A DNA stretch of 64,000 bases from Armadillidium nasatum. Lineage: Eukaryota; Arthropoda; Malacostraca; Isopoda; Armadillidiidae. This document shows, piece after piece, positions 17,205 through 31,669 of this stretch. Both the position numbers and the translations under genes were made by a program. The stretch lies in the NCBI GenBank assembly GCA_009176605.1, contig SEYY01000510.1:15837-79836 (forward strand), given 5' to 3'. Every line of letters starts with the position of its first letter. The first letter of the stretch is position 1. Below the pieces are notes generated by a model. The model was not told where the DNA came from, made no database searches, and saw only the letters and a program-made list of their open reading frames with translations.

Positions 17205-18040
17205 ATGCCTTCAAGAAAAAATAGAACTAGGCGTAACAACAACTTTTTAGATCATTCAACCTCTGGGATCTCGATAACTCCAGTAGAAGTGGATAATGAA
17301 ACCCATACTAATGAAACTGGGAACAGAGGCACAGAAAGGCCAATTCAACGAACTTCAGAAAGAAGTTCTTCAAGTGAAAGTTCATCTTCCAGAAGTCCGT
17401 CACCTCAACATAGAAAAACACTTACGACTCAAGAATTACGAAGATTCGATAAAAGAGACATCGAAAAGTGGTTGAACAAAATAGAATGGCTATTTCAGCT
17501 TTATTTTGTGAACAAGCCTATTGAGAGAATTCAACTTATTGGACCATTGTTACCCTCTGTTATATCCCAAATTCAACCGCCTATAACAGAAAATACATAC
17601 GAGGAGTTTAAAAATGTTTTGAGATCTACTTATGCTCCTTCGGCCCGGGAAAGAGTCGAGGACTTGTTTCAACAGAAATTGAAACCTGGTGAAAAACCAT
17701 CGGAATATTTAAATAGAATTAGGCTGTCACTTGGAGACTCTGTATTCAAAAGTATGATACAAAATAATGAAACAGTCGCAAAGAAATGTTTTTACAAGTA
17801 TTACCTCAGGACATGGCAGCAATGCTGGAAGTATTAACTGGAGATCTATCAATTTATAAGATGGCTGATGCTGCGGATAAATATATGAGTTGCCGAAGTA
17901 GAATTGCAGCAGACCATTACCGCCATGACTCTGTTAATGCCATAGCTCCTTTTTCTACAAGAACCAGAGAATTAACACCACCTTCACTTTCCTTCCTAGC
18001 CCGCGAAGTGGCTAAACTATCCACTCAGGTGTCAGATTAA
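17205..18040 (+). pseudogene. gag region of G1 copy 1
   Basis: A capsid-type gag fossil. A Ser/Arg-rich N-terminus (SSSESSSSRSPSP) is followed by RFDKRDIEKWLNKIEWLF, IQLIGPLLPSVI, APSARERVEDLFQQKLKPGEKP, then a helical C-terminal part with LPSLSFLAREVAKLS. The capsid-type segment matches the plus-strand frame at 33118-33340 in copy 2. It is broken. Confidence 0.8.
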
Positions 18041-18524
18041 TAAGAATGTGAAGTGTATAATAGGTGATAAAAGTGTATATATTAAATATGAAAAATTAAG
18101 AAAGGAAGGAAAAAGCTACCCCCTTATAAATGAGGTTTATACAATTAAAAATAATGATACAAATTCAGTGCATGCTTATATAAATAATGTAAAGTATAAC
18201 AATGCTCAACTTCATGGGAATGCGATGACTACTACTGATTTAAAACCATCTGTTTTAAACTAAAGCGTATCTCAGTCTAGTGAACTTGAGCATTGTTCTC
18301 AATATAATAGTTTTAAAAATAAAAATATGCATTATCAACATGGTGAAAAGACAGTCTCTGAGCAAGAGCCATCAGCTTTTTGCAAATATACTGCGATGCC
18401 AGATGAAAATGCAAATTTTTATAAGGGTACATCGGCTTCAAAAATTATGAATGCTATGAATATATCTAAAAAAGATTTAAAACTAAGCAGTATATCGTAT
18501 TTTTGATGCTAACTCTAAAGAATT

Positions 18525-21500
18525 ATATATTATAGATTCCGGAAGTACAATATCTTGTTTTAAGGCTTCTGAAGAAGATAAAAAGGAACCTATTGGTTTC
18601 CTTACAGCTGCTAATGGTACTAAAATAAATATATATGATGTTAAAACTAAAACTGTAAATTTTTTGATGCGTAGAGATTATGTACATATTTTTTTAATTT
18701 GTGATGCAGTTTGTAATATTTTGGGGCTTGATTTTTTTGAAAAGTATAATTTTTTATTAGATTTTAGTAATCATAATATTATTGATGCCCAGACAGGAAG
18801 CTCTTGTGATGTAATTGTAGGAAATGATATGGAGTCTGTGCCTTTAAAAAGAATTGATCATTTTGTTAATGCTACCTTCTCCCCCAAATTGCCTTCCGCG
18901 CCTTCTCTTTACTCTAATCTATTATTTAGTTTTAAGGAATTATTTACTGATATATATTTAAATGATAGCTCAGAGATATGTAATAATGGTAGTACAATGG
19001 TAAAAGAATATATAGTTAATGGTAAAAATAATGCTGGGGGTAGCAATATAAACAATTCTTCCTTCAGGTATAATAATAGTAATGAAATTTAAAAAAATGG
19101 TAAATATAGAAGTTAAATAAATAATAGTGATAGCAGTGTATATAAAAACAAAGTTTTAAAATTTCCCCCTACACCCGCAGAGTATGAGGCCTTAAAAGAG
19201 TTAGTCCCATATAAATTTAATGTAAGAGGACCACCAATAAATATAAAAAGTAGAAGAATCTCTACGAGTCTATATGACAAAGCTAAAGTGGAGATAGGCA
19301 GGTTAGTTAATGCTGGGGTCTTATCTCCTTCCCATTCACCATGGGGTTTTCCAATTTCTGTTCTGTCAAAACCTTCAGGTGGAGTCTGCATTGTAGCTGA
19401 CTTGAGGCTTCTTAACAAAAGAGCAGTTCATGATAACTTTAGTCGTCCAAATTTAGGGGATTTTTGTAATATACTTGCTAGTGCGAAAGTGTTTTCTGAC
19501 CTTGATCTCAAGAAAGCATTCTATAATTTGAAAGTACACCCAGATTGTAGAAAGTTTTTAACAATTAATACTCCATATGGTAGTTTTTCTTATAACAGTA
19601 TAGTTGAAGGTTTTCATTCTAGTCCCACAAGTTTCACTAAATATATCTCATTAATTCTTTCTTGTATTCCTAATATTTTCATCTATATTGATGACATCCT
19701 AATTGCTACTCCAACTCATGAGGAGCATTTAAAAGTCTTAGAAATGGTATTTGATAGGTTAAATTATTTTAATTTAAAATTAAGTGCAGACAAGTGCAAA
19801 ATTGCCCAACCAAAGGTTACATATCTTGGTTTTGATGTATCAGAAGGTTTTATGCTTCCTAGTGAGGATAAAAGTCTTGCTATATTAAACATTCCAAAAC
19901 CAAAGACTATTAAAGATCTACTTTCTTTCTTAGGAAGTATAAACTATTTCCGGTCTTCACTTCCTGGAATTTCTAATATTATTTCTCCTCTTCTTTCATT
20001 TCTAAAAGGTGCTCCATACTCTCAAAGGAGAGTAAAATGGAATCCTGAGGCTGAAGAAGCATTTAATCTAGCAAAACTGACTCTTAAAAATGCTACGCCT
20101 TTGGGTTTTCCATCTAATAGTGCCAAAATATCAATTTTCACAGATGCCAGTCAGACTGCCATGGCTGGTGTTGTAGTTTCGACCGAAAATGAAAAAACTG
20201 TTCCACTTGGATTCTATAGTTATAAATTAAACCCAACTGAAATGAGCTATAGTATTTTTAGCAAGGAACTCCTTGCCTTGGTTAAAACTGTAAAAAAAAT
20301 TTCAACATATCGTAGAAGGACGAAAGGTAGATGTGTTTTGTGACAATCTCTCAGTCACACAGTCACTTAAAAAAGAGACTGATGCTAATCACTTGCTTGC
20401 AAGGGAGCAGCGTTACCTAACTTTCTTGTCTGAATATGATTTGAGCATAACCCATATTAAATCTGAAGAGAATATTCTCGCGGATTATTTGAGCAGAAAT
20501 CCTGCTGAGCAGCCAACTCCAGTTCACTGAAATTACCAGCTCCTTCAAATACTGCAGAAAATGCAGATGCAACAAGCCCTTCACTCCAACTTGGAAGAGA
20601 AGACACTGTTACAGAAGTCCTTCCTGAAGCAATCTGCGATGAAGCATTGGTCACACCAGAGCTTTCTCCACAGCAGGATTCTTTAATAGAGGATGACTGT
20701 CATTCACTGTCATCTATTTTCCATATTTCCGCCAATGAAGTGTTTAAGCTATTTCAGTGTAAAATTGATTATAAAGAACTTCAAGCAGCACAAGAAACAA
20801 ATGTGCAACTTCAAAAATATTTAAATAAGCAAGAAAATACTGATTTCAAGCTGACTAAGCGAAACTATTATTATAAAAATGACCTACTGTCTTTAGTTGT
20901 CGATGAATCTATTCCACTTTCACCTCGTGTCTTTGTTCCTGAATCTTTCATTATACCTGTTATTTCTTATTCGCATTCACTTGGGCATTTTGGAGTCAAG
21001 AAAACTCTGGCATCTCTTAGGAAGCATTTTGTATGGAAGGATATGCCTAAATACAACAAAGCAGTTTGTTCTAAGTTGTGATTCATGTCAGAGATCAAAA
21101 TCGTTACGCAAAATAAGCGCACCATATGTATCTTACCAGCCAGTTTCAGCAAAATTTCAAGTGGTTCATATAGATATTCTTAAAATGCCTTCATGTAAAA
21201 ACTATAAATATCTTTTAACTTTAATTGATAGATTCTCTCGCTATCTCTTTGCTTTCCCCTTGAAAAACATAGAAACCTCTACAATTGTGGAGACAATTAC
21301 AAGAGAATTCTTACCCATCGCTGGTGTGGTAGGAACTTATGTTTCGGATTATGGTGGACAATTTACTTCTGATTTATTTACAAGTGTTTGTGAGGAGCTA
21401 GGATCTCGACATAACTTTACTTCTGTCCTATACCCCTCAGAGTAATGGACTCATTGAAAACTCTCATAGAACACTATTGAGGTCTCTTCGAGCCATGCTG

Positions 21501-21977
21501 TCGGATGAGTTGGAAGATGTTCAAAATTATTGGTTGGATCTCCTCCCCCTAGTGTTGTTATGTTTAAGAACTGCCCCATTAAACTCAGAAGGAATAACAC
21601 CTGCTATCTTAATGATGGGTCAAAATCCCTCCCTCCCTGGAGTTTTAATAGAACAAGTAGAGTCCTCATTCCCACTTTCAATAAAAACATACGCAGAAAA
21701 ATTGAAATTATTCTTGGGACTCCCTCTGTCTCCAGAATTTTCTGCCAAAAATCCAAAAATATATGTCCCAAAGAACTTACAAGATGCGAAATTTGTTCTT
21801 GTAAAGAACCAACAATATGGCAGAAACAAACTAGAAGCAGTATACCATGGTCCCTATCCCATAGAAAAATTTTCTGGTAATAATGTATACATAAAAAAGA
21901 ATAATAAAATTCAATGTGAAAATATAATAAATATTAAACCATATTTTAGTTTAAGTAATGAAAGTGTTGAACAATGA
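18525..21977 (+). pseudogene. pol region of G1 copy 1 (PR, RT, RNase H, IN)
   Basis: A pol fossil. IIDSGSTISCF near 18530 is the protease active-site region. RT blocks include SPSHSPWGFPISVLSKP, VADLRLLNKRAV, FSDLDLKKAFYNLKVH and the catalytic YIDDILIATP. RNase H follows with IFTDASQTAMAGVV, YSIFSKELLALVKTV and HIKSEENILADYLSRNP. Integrase has HSLGHFGVKKT, a SCDSCQRSK zinc half and LLTLIDRFSRYLFAFP. The gene order PR-RT-RH-IN identifies Ty3/gypsy. It is clearly dead, with several breaks. Confidence 0.9.
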
Positions 21978-22244
21978 AAAATGTGATAAATAAATTGAAT
22001 GTGGTATATAAATATATTTTTGTAATTTTTTTTTTAATATTTTACATTTAAAAAAAAATTTTTTTTTTAAAAATAATTTTTAAGGTATACTATTTTGTTA
22101 GAATAAGTTTCCTCTAATGCTTTAAATTCCACTATTTCTTCCAATTTACTATTCTAACAAATTCATGTTGTAGGTTGGGTGTTCAGGTTTGAATCTCCAA
22201 GTAACCTGGTTACTTGAAAATTCATTCTCTGGGTGTCACCATCT

Positions 22245-23207
<963 letters not shown>

Positions 23208-23553
23208 AGCTCTTGAGAGAGCTAGTAAACAGATCTAATAAGGGTCTGATATTCTAGATTATGAGATCTGGAAAACAAGTTTATGAGAACTTGAAATTCT
23301 AAGTTTACGAGAACTTAGAAAATAGATCTTTGAGGATTGGATTACCAACTTAATGATAGTTGGAAAGCAAACTTAATGAGAGTTTGGAAGCTTTTATGAG
23401 AAAGCATTGACTTTAAGAGAAGTCACTAATTTTGTAAGTCTAGATTTAAAGATCTTGACAACGTTATAACTATTTAAGAGAATAGTTAGATATTGTAAAT
23501 TATTACATTGAAAAATGAGACACGAATCTCATTAGTTGTTATGAGGCAACTTT
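23208..23553. repeat. Array of about 14 small hairpins with a shared TAxGAG loop
   Basis: Consecutive short inverted repeats at roughly 22-bp spacing. Stems differ but loops are nearly constant. Clear examples: CAAGTT, loop TATGAG, partner at 23288-23293; a perfect 9-bp stem at 23297-23305/23312-23320 with loop TACGAG; CCAACT/AGTTGG with TAATGAT (23345-23363); CAAACT/AGTTTG with TAATGAG; GCTTT/AAAGC with TATGAG; TGACTT/AAGTCA with TAAGAG; an 8-bp stem TAACTATT with TAAGAG near 23466-23487; AATGAGA/TCTCATT with CACGAA; AGTTGT/GCAACT with TATGAG at 23533-23553. Weaker members lie at 23208-23273 and 23325-23340. There is no coding frame and no known family. Confidence 0.75.
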
Positions 23554-23829
23554 CTCTTTTGCAAATAGATATTATATAGAACCATTCTCGTCTCCAACCG
23601 CAGATAAACGACTCGCTACCGAACATATATTTTTATAGATTTGTAGACTTAGTTACTATTTTATTATTAATTATTGTTTCCATGTCTTGATAAACTTATT
23701 AGATATTGAATTTTTCTCTTTTGTCAATAACCTAAAGGAAATGTTGAACACTTTATTTTTATTCTTGTAGGAACTCTTGACTGTGACTATAAAACCTTAC
23801 ACATACACCACAGTCAAGAGACTTCTTTT

Positions 23830-23832
<3 letters not shown>
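23554..23832. other. Intron sequence, nothing recognised
   Basis: A 280-bp stretch between the hairpin array and (AT)n, with no supported feature. Confidence 0.5.

Positions 23833-23924
<92 letters not shown>
23833..23924. repeat. (AT)n microsatellite
   Basis: The left border of minisatellite locus 2. Confidence 0.97.
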
Positions 23925-25084
<1,160 letters not shown>

Positions 25085-25139
25085 CAAGCTAACCATTCAT
25101 TTATTCTTCAATTATTATTAATAATGTATTAATTTTCAG

Positions 25140-25351
25140 ATTTAAACTTGTATTTAAAATTTTAAATTCTTATCATCATGCCAATAGAAAATGGAAGAAA
25201 AAGTGCACCCGAATGGGTGTACAAAAGATGTACAAAATGATAAAAATAGAGTAATGTGTAAACACTGCAATTTCATTATACTCAAAAAATTTGAGAGAGT
25301 GCAAGTTCATATGAATACAGAAAATTTATTGCAGACTTGCACTGCTGCTCA
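25140..25351 (+). pseudogene. BED-type zinc-finger exon, probable hAT transposase relic
   Basis: A small open frame starting at 25191 encodes a 54-residue peptide with MCKHCNFIILKKFERVQVHM followed by a Cys ten residues later. This is a C-x2-C...H...C arrangement typical of BED fingers, the DNA-binding N-terminal domain of hAT transposases and of proteins domesticated from them. An acceptor-like ATTAATTTTCAG ends at about 25139. CTCA|GTAAGT at 25352 is a strong donor, so it looks like a plus-strand exon. In another frame just upstream, GRKSAPEWVY resembles the usual start of a BED domain, suggesting a frameshift. No transposase catalytic core is found downstream. Confidence 0.5.
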
Positions 25352-25355
25352 GTAA

Positions 25356-25769
25356 GTCTGGCTCTATTGATAGAGTTTTTTTCAACTTTTGGGTTGATGT
25401 GGAACAAATTAAGAAATTCAATTCAAAGTGAAAGGGTTGAAAAGCTGGTTTCAGTTTGCAGATTTTTGAATTCTGATTCTGGACCAGTTGAGTCACCTGC
25501 ATATTATTCTTTGTAGCTAAGCTAATGTCCCCTTGATTTTTTTTTTTTTAGCCATTTGCAGTCATTATGTTTAAACTTTAAATGCATTTCTCTTTAAATA
25601 AATGGTTCATAAAAACTTAAAAAGACTCGTTTGATTCCATAATACAGTTTTGTATGACAATCTCATTACACCTTATTGCAGAAAAGAACACAGTGTTATT
25701 TTTAGAATAATGAGTATTAATACTGCCATAAATTTAATGTTTTACCATCTGAATTCCTTGAAATTTAAA

Positions 25770-25800
<31 letters not shown>

Positions 25801-25860
25801 TTAAAAACCCACCTCTAAGTGAGCTTTTTTAGAGGGGGAGGGGGGGGGGCTAGGTTAAAT
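25356..25860. other. Intron sequence, nothing recognised
   Basis: AT-rich sequence with a 27-base A-run near 25776-25800 and a G-rich patch at 25836-25850. It could be intron of the BED relic, but no coding block was recognised. Confidence 0.45.
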
Positions 25861-26590
25861 GCCAGCCGTGATACAAAGGAGCTATAGTACATCGTTAAAA
25901 GGGTCAGAGTGGCTACCTTTCTTTGGGATTGGCAGAACATATGAGCGCTTCTAGCACTGAGGAAAAAGTATTAGTATCAAGTCATAGCGAATAAAGCACA
26001 CTCTCAAAACACAGGGAATGCCAGCTGGGTCACTAGCTTTTCTAATGTTCTTAGATTTTAAGATCCATACATCTGATCATATGAAATCACAGGTAAAAAC
26101 ATGGGATACCTAAGCAAAGGAGTAGAAGGAGGGGCTCTGAAATCATCCAAGGTGGAATTAAATGAAAAATAGAGGCAGAAGAGATTAGCCTTTTCAGCAG
26201 GATTGTTAGCTACAGATCCATCAGAACAAATAAGAAGAAAAGAGGATTTGCAGAAGTTGTTAAGAGATATTTTTAGCAAGCGGCTATATATTTTAATCAG
26301 TTGGAGAAACAAGGAGGTCAGTGCACTCCCGTTTAGTGAAAGTATGGTTTAAGATGCTGCAAGAGGAAAATACAGAAAGAGAGGAGGGCGGAGTAGACAA
26401 GAGACAGATATTATGTACAGACCGAATTAACACCCTGAGGATAATAGCAGAACAAAGAATTGAATGAAGCTGGTGTTTTATGGATTTTGAAGCATTTGAG
26501 AAGAGACTGTTATTTGAAAGAGAGAGGATGTAGTAAGTGATGAGAAAGTATGCATTGACAGAGAAGATTATCAGAATCAAGAGTCATACA
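25861..26590 (-). mobile_element. LINE-B fragment (endonuclease-RT linker and RT start)
   Basis: On the minus strand this reads the linker before the RT of LINE-B: a CTDLLVSPTD region, FLLICSDGSVANNPAEKANLF, FSFNSTLDDFRAPPS and PMFLPVISYDQMYG. The RT beginning follows with PIPKKGSHSDPF near 25890-25920. The same blocks occur in the copy at 57600-59690. Frames are interrupted, and the element is truncated at both ends. Confidence 0.7.
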
Positions 26591-26759
26591 GGAACTATAA
26601 AGTTGAGCATGAGGATGATTTGACAAGCATTTACAGTGGGCTCAGTCATGTGAAAGGGGTGTCACTTGTTACCTGTTATTTTCATGATAGCTATGAAGAG
26701 ATGAGAAGGGTCACATGAGGAAGAAGTGGAGAGGATGGAGGCTGATGGACACTCTGGAG
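26591..26759. other. Short stretch between two LINE relics
   Basis: Nothing recognised. It may be degraded LINE sequence. Confidence 0.4.
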
Positions 26760-27115
26760 ACATAATGGTGAAACTGAATTACCAAGAGTTAAAAGCTAAG
26801 AAAGTGGGTCTTATTATAGAGAGAAGAAAAACTAAAACAATGAAAATAAATGGTAGAGGTGGTATCTTTGAGGCTGATAGAGAACAGCTAGAGGAGATAA
26901 AAGATTTCACAAATTTAGGAAACGTAATATGGAACAGAGAAGGAAAAACTTAAACAAATCAAGAGTAGCATTTACACAGTTAGATAAGATTTGGAAATCA
27001 TGGCAGTTAACAGAAAGGTCAAAGATGCAAATTTTTAATAATGTTAAATTGGTATTGGTACAGGAGAGCGAGTCATGGAAAATGACAGGTGAAGTAATGG
27101 ATAGTTCATGTTCTT
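26760..27115 (+). mobile_element. RTE-type LINE fragment (RT thumb)
   Basis: The plus strand reads AKKVGLIIERRKTKTMKING, LEEIKDFTNLGNVI, then after a frame change SRVAFTQLDKIWKSWQLTER and KMQIFNNVKLVLV...ESWKMT. This succession (GL.IN..KTK.M, F.YLG..., F..L..IW.S..., LYG.E.W) is characteristic of the region just after the catalytic box in RTE-like LINEs. It is short and broken. Confidence 0.65.
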
Positions 27116-27127
27116 GTAAATAATCTC

Positions 27128-27605
27128 TGAATCACTGGATGAAATTAGTCACCCAAAATCTGTACATAATTCCTCATAGTTACATGAGCCTGAAGAATTC
27201 CGATATGGCTGTCCAAACCATGATGGAACCTCCACCATGCTTCACTTGCAGCATAAGACAATCCTGCTCGTAGGCTGGGATGGTGTTTTCTGCACATAAA
27301 CTCATTTTTAGGCTAGAAACTGTGTGAAGGTCGATAAACTGGGCTCAAAAGACTGTCCTCCGTGTCATTTACAATAGGTTTGACGATTGCAGCATGCTCA
27401 TGAATATTTGGCTTATTAAGTTCCCCCTTTACTGTTTTTGTGTTGACAGGGTTTGCAAGACTGTTTTACAGCTAAGAAGCAACTTTTTCAGCTGCTGTTT
27501 TTGTTTTTATCACAATCTTCTGCAATGTTTGTCTTTCTCTGTCACCCAATTTCGACTTACATCCATGCTGGTGTTTATCAAATGTTTTTTTCTGGAAGAG
27601 TAATA
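27128..27605 (-). mobile_element. Tc1/mariner transposase relic
   Basis: Minus-strand translation gives a helix-turn-helix block KSKLGDRERQTLQKIVIKTK followed by TAAEKVAS at about 27465-27580. Further downstream comes CAENTIPAYEQDCLMLQVKHGGGSIMVWTAIS at about 27190-27300, whose VKHGGGSIMVW is a hallmark of Tc1-like DDE transposases. The segment between is shortened and stops interrupt the frame. No terminal inverted repeats were found, so it is an inactive internal relic. Confidence 0.75.
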
Positions 27606-28510
<905 letters not shown>

Positions 28511-28514
28511 TAAC

Positions 28515-28697
28515 CTGTATCTTCGTATTGGTCGTAGTGGTTTAGGCTCATCTTCATCTGGAACAACTTCCATGGCAATTGGAGAAGGTGAACGTGATTT
28601 ATCTCGTTGGTTTTCCTGAATAAGTCTTTCTTTTTCTTTAATTGCTGTTGATTTTGCTTTGTAGTAATCATAGAGGGCTAACTGTTCCCAACCTTCG
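28515..28697 (-). CDS. CHERP: CHERP homologue, internal exon (EGWEQ region)
   Basis: This is the next coding exon of the CHERP homologue. It opens with [15 protein letters not shown], matching the segment EGWEQNGLYEFFRAK that follows PPSHDRPRN in vertebrate CHERP. A lysine/glutamate-rich stretch and the first SRSPSP dipeptides follow, then an acidic patch (VPDEDEP) and PLRPIRRYR. The acceptor reads AAATTTCAG just upstream and the donor is ACAG|GTTAGT with the intron starting at 28514. The exon has 183 bases, phase 2 in and phase 2 out, so its final AG joins the G of the following exon to make an Arg codon. The donor is followed almost at once by a long (AT)n tract: 28509 is the last AT base, leaving five intron bases between. 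It sits 11.8 kb from the previous exon and 26.2 kb from the next. Confidence 0.9.
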
Positions 28698-28857
28698 CTG
28701 AAATTTTTAAAAGAAATTAAGGAACCAGTAATATTCAACACTTGAACAATTTGAAAATAAACATTTACTTTCCAAAAAATTGTACCAGCTGGCATTAATT
28801 TGGTACTCTCAGTACCTATATTCTTAAAAACAATATATATATATATTTTTTTAATCT

Positions 28858-30985
28858 CCTCTAGTGGGCATGGGACATAGGCCTACCAATTTCCATCAGA
28901 TTTGAGGAATGTCTCAATGGTGGTCGTTTAAAGGTTGACATATCCCGATACACAGAGTTTGATAGAGTGAATGAAAAGGAAGTAGGGAAAATGGATAAAA
29001 GGAGTGTATAGTACCAGTACAGTACATGTAAGACTGATCCAGGGTCAGAGAGTTGGACAGAGAAAGGATGAGACTGTGTAGAAAAGCGAGTCACACGAGC
29101 CCTTCTCAGTGGAGAAGGTATGCGATGGGAGAGTTAAGAACAGTGTCCGTTGTAATGACTGTAGTACTGAATGACGCACCAATCTGACTGTCAGAAAGGA
29201 ACAACTTTAGTGATAGCGAAAGAGTTTATAAGACCAAATGCTCTAGATTCCACCCTTTTGAGGAGAGCTGTATGAGTGGAACCACCTCAGATGTGTGAGG
29301 CGTACTCCGAACAGGGGCGAACAACAACCCAATAAAGAGTAAACAACTGGAGTGGGGTGAAGAACTTCTGAAAGCGCCTCAGAACACCCAAACGAAAGCC
29401 ATATTGGCAATCAGAGATAAGATTAGAAGAATTGAGATGTTAAAAATCTTCCAGTTAAGGATTGATTCAAAAACTTTAGAAAGAATGGAGGTTAATAAAA
29501 TAGGAAGATAGTTAAAGGGTTTAGAGGAGTTACTCTTCTTCGACTCTGGATGAATGAGCGCACGATTCCAGCAAGAAGGGAAGGTTGAAGTAGAAAGACA
29601 TAGACAAAAGAGTTTATCAAGGCAGAGTGCAAGCTCAGAAGCACAGTTTTGAGAACCAAATGAGGGATACCATCAGGACTGTAAGCCTTCTTAGTGTTAA
29701 GCTCAGAGAGAACAGAAATGATGTCTGTGTAAAAAAAATTACAATATTAGGCATAAATAAGCTAGAGAGGGTTGGAGGAGGAGGAATGCAAGGAATTGAC
29801 ATTTTTTGCAAAATGCCAGAAAGGGCGTTAGGAAGCGGAATAAGAAAGATTATTGCATTTCCGATGGAGAAATAAGTTTTTGGTATTACAGAAAATAGAT
29901 TTTGAACCATTCAGGGATGAAATATAAGATGTATGAGTCTGAAGACGACGGTAATTCTTGAAGGTATTTTCCCTGGGGCAAATAGCACGAGAACAAGCAG
30001 AGTTCAACTAAAGTTTAGTTGAAGGGAAAGAATATAGTTTGAACGCCTCCATGCTGGAAAAAAATCACCTTGGATATGCGCTCTCTGCATTCCGAGGAAT
30101 CCCTCCACAAAAACGAAGACATTTCATGGGAAATCAGAGAGGTACAACTACAAGTCTGACCAATTACAGCACTGAAGTACCAGAATCGTGTTCTCACTGT
30201 TGGAGGGAGCCGTTCTTTCAGAAGACTTGACGAGACAGAACAAGATACAGAGATAAGAAGGTGATTGAATGAACCCAGAGAAGGAAAGAGTTTAACAATG
30301 TATGGAGAAGTAAGTAGGGTTTATCACCAAGACGGACAGGAATACTTGTAGGGAGCTGCTCATTATTCTGAATAGAAAAGTGGTATTCGAATTTAACAAT
30401 TTGGATAAAAAAAACTAGATGAAAGCCATTGGAAGTGGTGAAAGTTGAAATCACCTAAAATGATGATTTCAGAAAGGGGAGAAGAAGAATGTGATCTATA
30501 TTGGAGTTTAGATAGTTGAAATTTGTTTTAATAGTCTGTAGCATTAGGTGATAAATAGACAGAACAAATGAATTTAGAACTTTGTAGAATTGCAAGAGAG
30601 CTTAAGCCATAAAGTAGAGAACCAAGAAGACTCCAAATTTGATACATGAGAACAAACATCGTTGCAAACCACATTTGGCCGAAAATTGAGGATATGGAAA
30701 GTATAAGGTAAAAAGAGTAGGGTTTGCTGTCAGAGCACTCAAGCAAATGAGTTTCAGCTAAGAACAAGAGATGAGATCTAGGAGAAGTGAGGTGATATTC
30801 AGCAAAGTGAAAATTAGACAAAAGACTTCGAATGTTGCAGAAATTAATGAAAGCAAAAGATCAATCACCTGGGTAACCTGACAGCACTTAGAAAATGATA
30901 ATGAGGTTAGGGGTGGGTGAAGGACATTGTTTGGATTCTGCTCTTTCAAGCATCTCCGAGTTACTGTAGCTTTATGTTTTGTCAT
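28858..30985 (-). mobile_element. LINE-A copy, minus strand (endonuclease, partial RT, 3' end)
   Basis: On the minus strand, the 5' part (30530-30985) shows the endonuclease opening FHFAEYHLTSPRSHLLFLAETHLLE and FICSVYLSPNATDY. RT finger and linker sequence lies around 29450-30100. The C-terminal part (about 28860-29390) contains [15 protein letters not shown]. Many frameshifts and stops are present and the RT palm is missing between about 29400 and 29450, where the C-terminal block abuts the finger block. The 3' end CCCATGCCCACTAGAGG leads to a short T/A run and (AT)n. It lies in sense with CHERP, just 160 bp upstream of the EGWEQ exon. Confidence 0.82.
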
Positions 30986-31174
30986 TTTAATTTCCTTTGG
31001 AAAGGTAATGAATGAGCAAGTGTTTGTAAATTTTAGGGATAGTCCAGATAACCAGATACTGGATCTCCAGCAATTTTCAATAAATGTATACCAGATTTGT
31101 TTTTTTGTATTTTTTAACTATCTGGCTAAAATTGCTGGAAATTAAATAAAATTCACATTAATTGCTAATTTTAA

Positions 31175-31179
<5 letters not shown>

Positions 31180-31256
<77 letters not shown>
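31180..31256. repeat. (AT)n microsatellite, left flank of G1 copy 2
   Basis: Ends exactly at the TGGAGTAAAAG start of the 5' LTR. Confidence 0.97.
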
Positions 31257-31259
<3 letters not shown>

Positions 31260-31669
31260 AGTAAAAGTTGTATTAATAATATTTAATTTTTTTAAATATA
31301 TGTAATAATCGATATGTATCGAGTTGGGTACCGATATATCGCGTAAATAAGCGATATTCGATATAGTATCGATCTTTTTGTTGTAGTGTAAGAAATAATT
31401 CGAACGAAAAAACCGGTAAACAACACGGTTAAAAATTTGTAACTCTGAAAATTGGAAATTATTATCCAAAATAAAAAAATATTAAGCAGTGAAAACATTT
31501 TAATACACCACCTATACATATTGTTTAATTAAGATAAGAAAAAAAATTCTGAAAAGGTAAGAATTAAAAATTTATTTGTATAGACGAATGTTAGGTCTGC
31601 CTTCATACCCTAAAGCTATCTACGACCTTAAGGCTACAAAGCAATCTTAAGCAAGACTATAATTTTGCA
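31257..31669 (+). repeat. 5' LTR of G1 copy 2
   Basis: Begins TGGAGTAAAAG and ends TTTTGCA. A plausible primer-binding site TGGTTGATTCCC follows at 31672. Confidence 0.92.

Noticed and set aside
23208-23553. CRISPR array or integron attC array reading of the hairpin array
   Set aside because: The units are not identical repeats with spacers, there are no cas or integrase genes, and the context is eukaryotic intron.
30015-30454. Open frames on both strands in the minus-strand LINE-A
   Set aside because: They are shadows or broken pieces of the LINE linker region, not independent genes.
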